DNA of 8,837 nt from an uncultured Hyphomicrobiales bacterium (GTDB taxonomy: Bacteria > Pseudomonadota > Alphaproteobacteria > Rhizobiales > Xanthobacteraceae). The stretch is from positions 1 through 8,837 of the forward strand of contig CAITEM010000477.1 in NCBI GenBank assembly GCA_903891395.1, read 5' to 3'. The notes under the pieces are model-generated. The model was not told where the DNA came from. It searched no databases and worked only from the letters and a program-made list of their open reading frames with translations. The translations under genes and the position numbers were made by a program. Shown piece after piece: positions 6,112-8,837 of the stretch (position 1 is the stretch's first letter; each line of letters opens with the position of its first letter).

Positions 6112-6756
6112 CTATCGGGCGATCTTGCCGTTTTCCGCCATAATGCCGGTCAGCATCGCCATGCGCACCAGATCGGACAGGCTGTTGGCCGCCATCTTGG
6201 TCATCAGGTTGGCGCGGTAGATCTCGACCGTGCGCGGGCTGATGCCGAGATCGAAGGCGATGGTCTTGTTGGCGCTGCCGGCCACCAGGCCTTCGAGCAC
6301 CTGGCGCTCGCGGTTCGACAACGCCGCCAGCTTTTCCTGAATTTCCGCGAGGTCCGCCTTGCGCTTGCCGGTGTCGGCCTCCCGGCTGAGCGCGGCGCGC
6401 ACCGCGGCGAGCATCTGCTGGCCGTCGAACGGCTTTTCCAGAAAATCGACGGCGCCGATTTTCATCGCTTCTACCGCCAGCGCCACGTCGCCATGCCCGG
6501 TGATGACGATCACCGGCAGATCCGGGTTGGTCTTCACGACGTGGCGCAACAGGTCGATGCCGGTGACCTCCGGCATGCGCACGTCGGTGACGATGCAGCC
6601 GGAATTGATCTGCGGCAGCACTTCCATGAAGGTCTTGGCCGATTCGAAGGTGCGGGCCGTGATGCCGGCCGCCTTGAGCATGAACTGCAGCGAAAGCCGC
6701 ACGGCTTCGTCGTCGTCGATAACATAGATGATCGGGTCATGCGGCATCGTCGACAT
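6112..6756 (-). CDS. fixJ: FixJ-type two-component response regulator
   Basis: 214 residues, normal FixJ length. Receiver domain about 8-125: acidic D14-D15-D16, phospho-acceptor D58 in TDVRMP, T86 in VITGHGDV and K108 in EKPF. After a linker comes a LuxR-type helix-turn-helix from about 145 (LSNRERQVLEGLVAG, SANKTIAFDLGISPRTVEIYRANLMTKM in two parts). Phosphorylated FixJ dimerises and activates fixK and nifA-type promoters in low oxygen. Its start overlaps the end of fixL by 20 bases, so the two are translationally coupled. A GGGAG sequence abuts the ATG at 6756 but is nine bases before a second in-frame ATG at 6747, so the true start may be three codons later. The DNA-binding domain is intact. 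Confidence 0.94.
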   Translation of the reverse strand: MSTMPHDPIIYVIDDDEAVRLSLQFMLKAAGITARTFESAKTFMEVLPQINSGCIVTDVRMPEVTGIDLLRHVVKTNPDLPVIVITGHGDVALAVEAMKIGAVDFLEKPFDGQQMLAAVRAALSREADTGKRKADLAEIQEKLAALSNRERQVLEGLVAGSANKTIAFDLGISPRTVEIYRANLMTKMAANSLSDLVRMAMLTGIMAENGKIAR

Positions 6757-8239
6757 CTCCCGTCTTTACGACCGCCAGCGTGAAGCTGAAAATCGTGCCG
6801 CCGGCAGGATTGGGCTCCGCCCAGATGCGCCCGCCATGCGCCTCGACGATGGTACGCGATATCGACAGGCCGACGCCCATGCCCTCGCGTTTCGTCGTGA
6901 CGAAGGGCTGGAATAATTGCTCGCTGACCTCCTTTGAAATCCCCGATCCGCTGTCGGCGACGCTGATCCTGACCTGATTGCCTTCGATCGGCGTGATCGA
7001 GATGATGAGTTCGCGCCTGGGCGAGGTTTCCATCGCGTCCATCGCGTTGCGGATCAAGTTGAGCAGGACCTGCTGGACCTGCACGCGATCGGCAAGCACC
7101 AGATCGGCTGAGGGATCGAAGCGGAACTGCACGCGTATGCCGCGGTCCTTGACGCCGACCAGCGATAGCGCGCTCGCTTCTTCGACCAGTTTGGTGACGC
7201 TCTCGACCCGCCGCTCGCTTTCGCCACGGGCGACGAAGTCGCGCAAGCGGCGGATGATCTGGCCGGCGCGCACCGCCTGATCGGCCGCGCTGTCGAGCGC
7301 CGCGCGCACCATCGCCGAATTTTCGTCGACCGCGTTCGCCAGCATGCTCCGCGAACCCTCGAGATAATTGGAAATCGCCGACAGCGGCTGGTTGAGTTCA
7401 TGCGCTAGCGTCGAGGCCATTTCGCCCATGGCGGTGAGCCGTGAGATATGCACGAGTTCGGACTGCAATTCCTGCAGCCGCACTTCGGTCTGCTGACGTT
7501 CTGTGAGGTCGCGAATGAAGCCGGTGAAAAACCGTTGCTCGCCGGATTTCATTTCACCGACCGCCAGCTCCATCGGGAATGTCGAACCGTCTTTGCGCTG
7601 TCCGACGACGACGCGGCCGATGCCGATGATGCGGCGTTCGCCGGTGTTGCGGTAGCGTTGCAGATAACCGTCGTGGCCCTCGCGGTAGGGTGACGGCATC
7701 AGGGTCCTGACGTTCTGGCCGATCGCCTCCGACGCCGGGCGGCCGAACAGCCGCTCGGCCGCGCTGCTGAAAGACTGCATGACGCCTTTTTCGTCGATGA
7801 CGATCATTGCTTCCGGCACGGTGTCGAGGATCGATTGCAGGTGGGCTTCGCGCGCCAGAGCGTCGCGGGTCATGACATTGGCGCGGCGGCGGCTGGAGTG
7901 CAGCAATTCGCCGCCCCAGGAAATGCCAACACCGATGACCGCGAAGGCAATCGTATCGAGGATACCGATGCTGAAGAGCGAAGGCGCGTCGGCGACGAAG
8001 AGACATCGCACCGCGATGCAGAGCACGGTCGCCAGCAGTCCGGGACCGAAACCGCCGATGCCAGCGGAAATCAGCAATACCGGCATGAAGGAGAGGTAGG
8101 CCGCTTCGCTGTGCAGGACGGGTTCGAACAACGCGCGTGCCGCCAGCGTCAGTGCAACCAGAAAGGGCGGCACGCCGTAGTGCCAGACCCGGCCTTCCTC
8201 GGCCGGATAAATCCTCGATTGAGCAAGGCCTTGCACCAT
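6737..8239 (-). CDS. fixL: FixL-type oxygen-sensing haem-PAS histidine kinase, membrane-bound
   Basis: 500 residues, comparable to rhizobial FixL (about 505). N-terminal hydrophobic segments (about 22-42, 48-82, 89-107; GGFGPGLLATVL is typical of DUF4118-like sensors) anchor it in the inner membrane. The haem PAS domain covers about 130-250. His189 in HDGYLQRY aligns with the proximal haem ligand (His200 in Bradyrhizobium FixL), and Arg209 in IIGIGR, exactly 20 residues on, aligns with the ligand-sensing Arg220. Then come the phospho-accepting H280 (AHELNQPLSAISNY), N398 (NLIRNAMDAM), D429-S-G-S-G and the G2 box GMGVGLSIS. Binding of O2 to haem inhibits the kinase; at low oxygen it phosphorylates FixJ. 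ATG 8239 is the only start in this frame before a stop, but its ribosome site is poor (see the small ORF entry). The aligned residue offset to Bradyrhizobium FixL is from memory. Confidence 0.95.
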   Translation of the reverse strand: MVQGLAQSRIYPAEEGRVWHYGVPPFLVALTLAARALFEPVLHSEAAYLSFMPVLLISAGIGGFGPGLLATVLCIAVRCLFVADAPSLFSIGILDTIAFAVIGVGISWGGELLHSSRRRANVMTRDALAREAHLQSILDTVPEAMIVIDEKGVMQSFSSAAERLFGRPASEAIGQNVRTLMPSPYREGHDGYLQRYRNTGERRIIGIGRVVVGQRKDGSTFPMELAVGEMKSGEQRFFTGFIRDLTERQQTEVRLQELQSELVHISRLTAMGEMASTLAHELNQPLSAISNYLEGSRSMLANAVDENSAMVRAALDSAADQAVRAGQIIRRLRDFVARGESERRVESVTKLVEEASALSLVGVKDRGIRVQFRFDPSADLVLADRVQVQQVLLNLIRNAMDAMETSPRRELIISITPIEGNQVRISVADSGSGISKEVSEQLFQPFVTTKREGMGVGLSISRTIVEAHGGRIWAEPNPAGGTIFSFTLAVVKTGDVDDAA

Positions 8240-8277
8240 GAATCGCGTCGCCTGTCGGGGGCTTTGGGGCCGCCCAT
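8149..8277 (-). other. Possible 42-codon leader ORF, or displaced true start of fixL
   Basis: An ATG at 8277 is preceded by a near-ideal ribosome site (GGAGG at 8283-8287, five-base spacer). Its frame reads MGGPKAPDRRRDSWCKALL and stops at 8149, overlapping the fixL start out of frame. The fixL ATG at 8239 itself lacks a good ribosome site. Either this is a leader peptide that tunes fixL translation, or a single-base insertion/deletion in the G-runs near 8257-8269 has separated the real fixL start from its frame; the corrected fixL would begin MGGPKAPDRRR. The encoded peptide resembles nothing I know. Confidence 0.25.
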
Positions 8278-8373
8278 GATTCCCTCCGGGAAACCCCTTA
8301 GGGAGATTATCTGAATTTCAGCAGCGTGGCTGTGACGGTACGCCATGAACGTCGGAATTAGCGAGGACGCCGC
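8240..8373. promoter_or_regulatory. Divergent fixL / fixK-like control region
   Basis: 134 bases between the two start codons. It holds a perfect 11-base palindrome CTGAA-T-TTCAG (8311-8321). On the minus strand at 8288-8301 it holds CTAAGGGGTTTCCC, which matches 11 of 14 bases of the FixJ class I site as I recall it (GTAAGTAGTTTCCC). The latter lies about 73-86 bases before the fixK-like ATG, a reasonable position for activation by FixJ. No FNR/FixK box (TTGAT-N4-ATCAA) is present. Autoregulation is inference. Confidence 0.35.
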
Positions 8374-8837
8374 ATGTTCAGCCAGACGATGGTCAATCCC
8401 GTTTCGATGCGCCACCCCCCGGCGCGCTTTGTGCCGCCGTTGAGAATCGTCCCGCCGCGATCGACCGGAAGCGCGATCGAAATGATGGGCGCGCCGATGC
8501 CGTTCAGCCGCAATGCCGAAATCTACGGTGAAAACGAGCCGGCCGAATACCTCTACAAGGTCATCAGCGGCACGGTTCGCACCTACAGGGTGCTCAACGA
8601 CGGCCGCCGCCAGATCGGCTTCTTTTACCTGCCGGGCGATGTGTTCGGCCTTGAGGTTGGCGATCAACATAGTTTCTCGGCGGAAGCGATCGTCGATTGT
8701 AAGGTCCTGGTGATCAAGCGCAGCAACGTCATCGCGTTGGCGGCGCGCGACAACGACGTCGTCCGCCAACTCTGGGAAATGACCGCGACCGAACTGCGTC
8801 GCGTGCAGGATCACATTATGCTGCTGATCAAGACCGC
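8374..8837 (+). CDS. fixK: FixK-type CRP/FNR transcription regulator, 3' end cut by window
   Basis: 154 codons are visible; the C-terminal helix-turn-helix lies beyond the right edge. The start is fixed by GAGGA six bases before the ATG and by an in-frame stop shortly upstream (8359-8361). After a variable, Pro-rich first 40 residues comes the effector-domain barrel: PFSRNAEIYGENEPAEYLYK, VISGTVRTYRVLNDGRRQIG and FFYLPGDVFGLEVG, very close to rhizobial FixK/FixK2. The cysteine cluster that holds the iron-sulfur centre in FNR and FnrN is absent, as expected for FixK, whose activity is set by FixJ-driven synthesis. One cysteine (C109, VDCKVLVIK) is present in the barrel; the redox-sensitive Cys of FixK2 would lie in the missing part. 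The dimerisation helix is recognisable from about 130 (LWEMTATELRRVQDH). It is divergent from fixL. Confidence 0.9.
   Translation, partial: MFSQTMVNPVSMRHPPARFVPPLRIVPPRSTGSAIEMMGAPMPFSRNAEIYGENEPAEYLYKVISGTVRTYRVLNDGRRQIGFFYLPGDVFGLEVGDQHSFSAEAIVDCKVLVIKRSNVIALAARDNDVVRQLWEMTATELRRVQDHIMLLIKT

Noticed and set aside
6095..6120. Possible bidirectional terminator between the decarboxylase beta gene and fixJ
   Set aside because: Only a 5-base stem (GCCCG/CGGGC) with a 16-base loop and no T-run; too weak to call.
8240..8373. FNR/FixK box or sigma-54 promoter before the fixK-like gene
   Set aside because: No TTGAT-N4-ATCAA; the GTGGC...GCC resemblance near 8327-8344 has a 12-base rather than 10-base GG-GC spacing.
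8149..8814. 221-codon minus-strand frame antisense to the fixK-like gene
   Set aside because: Antisense shadow of a strongly recognisable FixK-type protein. Only its last part (from the ATG at 8277), which has a real ribosome site, is kept as a low-confidence leader ORF.

Overview
The window is GC-rich and reads as chromosomal DNA of an alphaproteobacterium of the order Hyphomicrobiales (Rhizobiales), most likely from the Nitrobacteraceae/Xanthobacteraceae neighbourhood (Bradyrhizobium, Rhodopseudomonas, Pseudolabrys and relatives). The main evidence is a FixL/FixJ/FixK set that resembles the rhizobial oxygen-sensing system closely, together with 'orphan' tripartite-tricarboxylate-transporter (TTT/Bug) binding proteins, which are abundant in those groups. 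The lineage is inference. There are no RNA genes, insertion sequences, CRISPR arrays or phage genes, and no gene-free stretch longer than about 220 bases.

Left part (1-4720, all minus strand). Reading with transcription from right to left: two tandem, clearly duplicated Bug/TctC-type periplasmic binding proteins (3713-4720 and 2618-3622), then a muconate-cycloisomerase-type enolase-superfamily enzyme (1487-2611) that follows six bases after the second binding protein. After a 218-base gap comes the start of a DppA/OppA-type ABC binding protein (1-1268, cut by the window edge). The gap holds a well placed sigma-54 promoter candidate and, about 120-145 bases upstream of its predicted start site, a dyad where an enhancer-binding protein could sit. 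A very strong hairpin lies between the two Bug genes.

Middle part (4900-6095, plus strand). Divergent from the Bug genes are two small, nearly abutting genes encoding the two halves of a thiamine-diphosphate decarboxylase of the ComD/ComE (sulfopyruvate decarboxylase) type. The 179-base divergent control region (4721-4899) carries a perfect TTGCTT-C-AAGCAA palindrome and other dyads. Two binding proteins, a lactonizing/epimerizing-type enzyme and a 2-oxoacid decarboxylase-type enzyme together look like an uptake and degradation cassette for an organic acid. The substrate cannot be named from sequence.

Right part (6112-8837). Converging on the decarboxylase genes is a fixL-fixJ operon (minus strand): a membrane-bound haem-PAS histidine kinase with the expected haem-ligand His and regulatory Arg, and its response regulator, whose start overlaps the end of fixL. 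Divergent from fixL is the N-terminal two thirds of a FixK-type CRP/FNR regulator lacking FNR iron-sulfur cysteines. FixL phosphorylates FixJ at low oxygen, and FixJ usually activates fixK, so the three form one microaerobic control circuit. Whether it also controls the catabolic cassette is not shown by any FixK box I could find.
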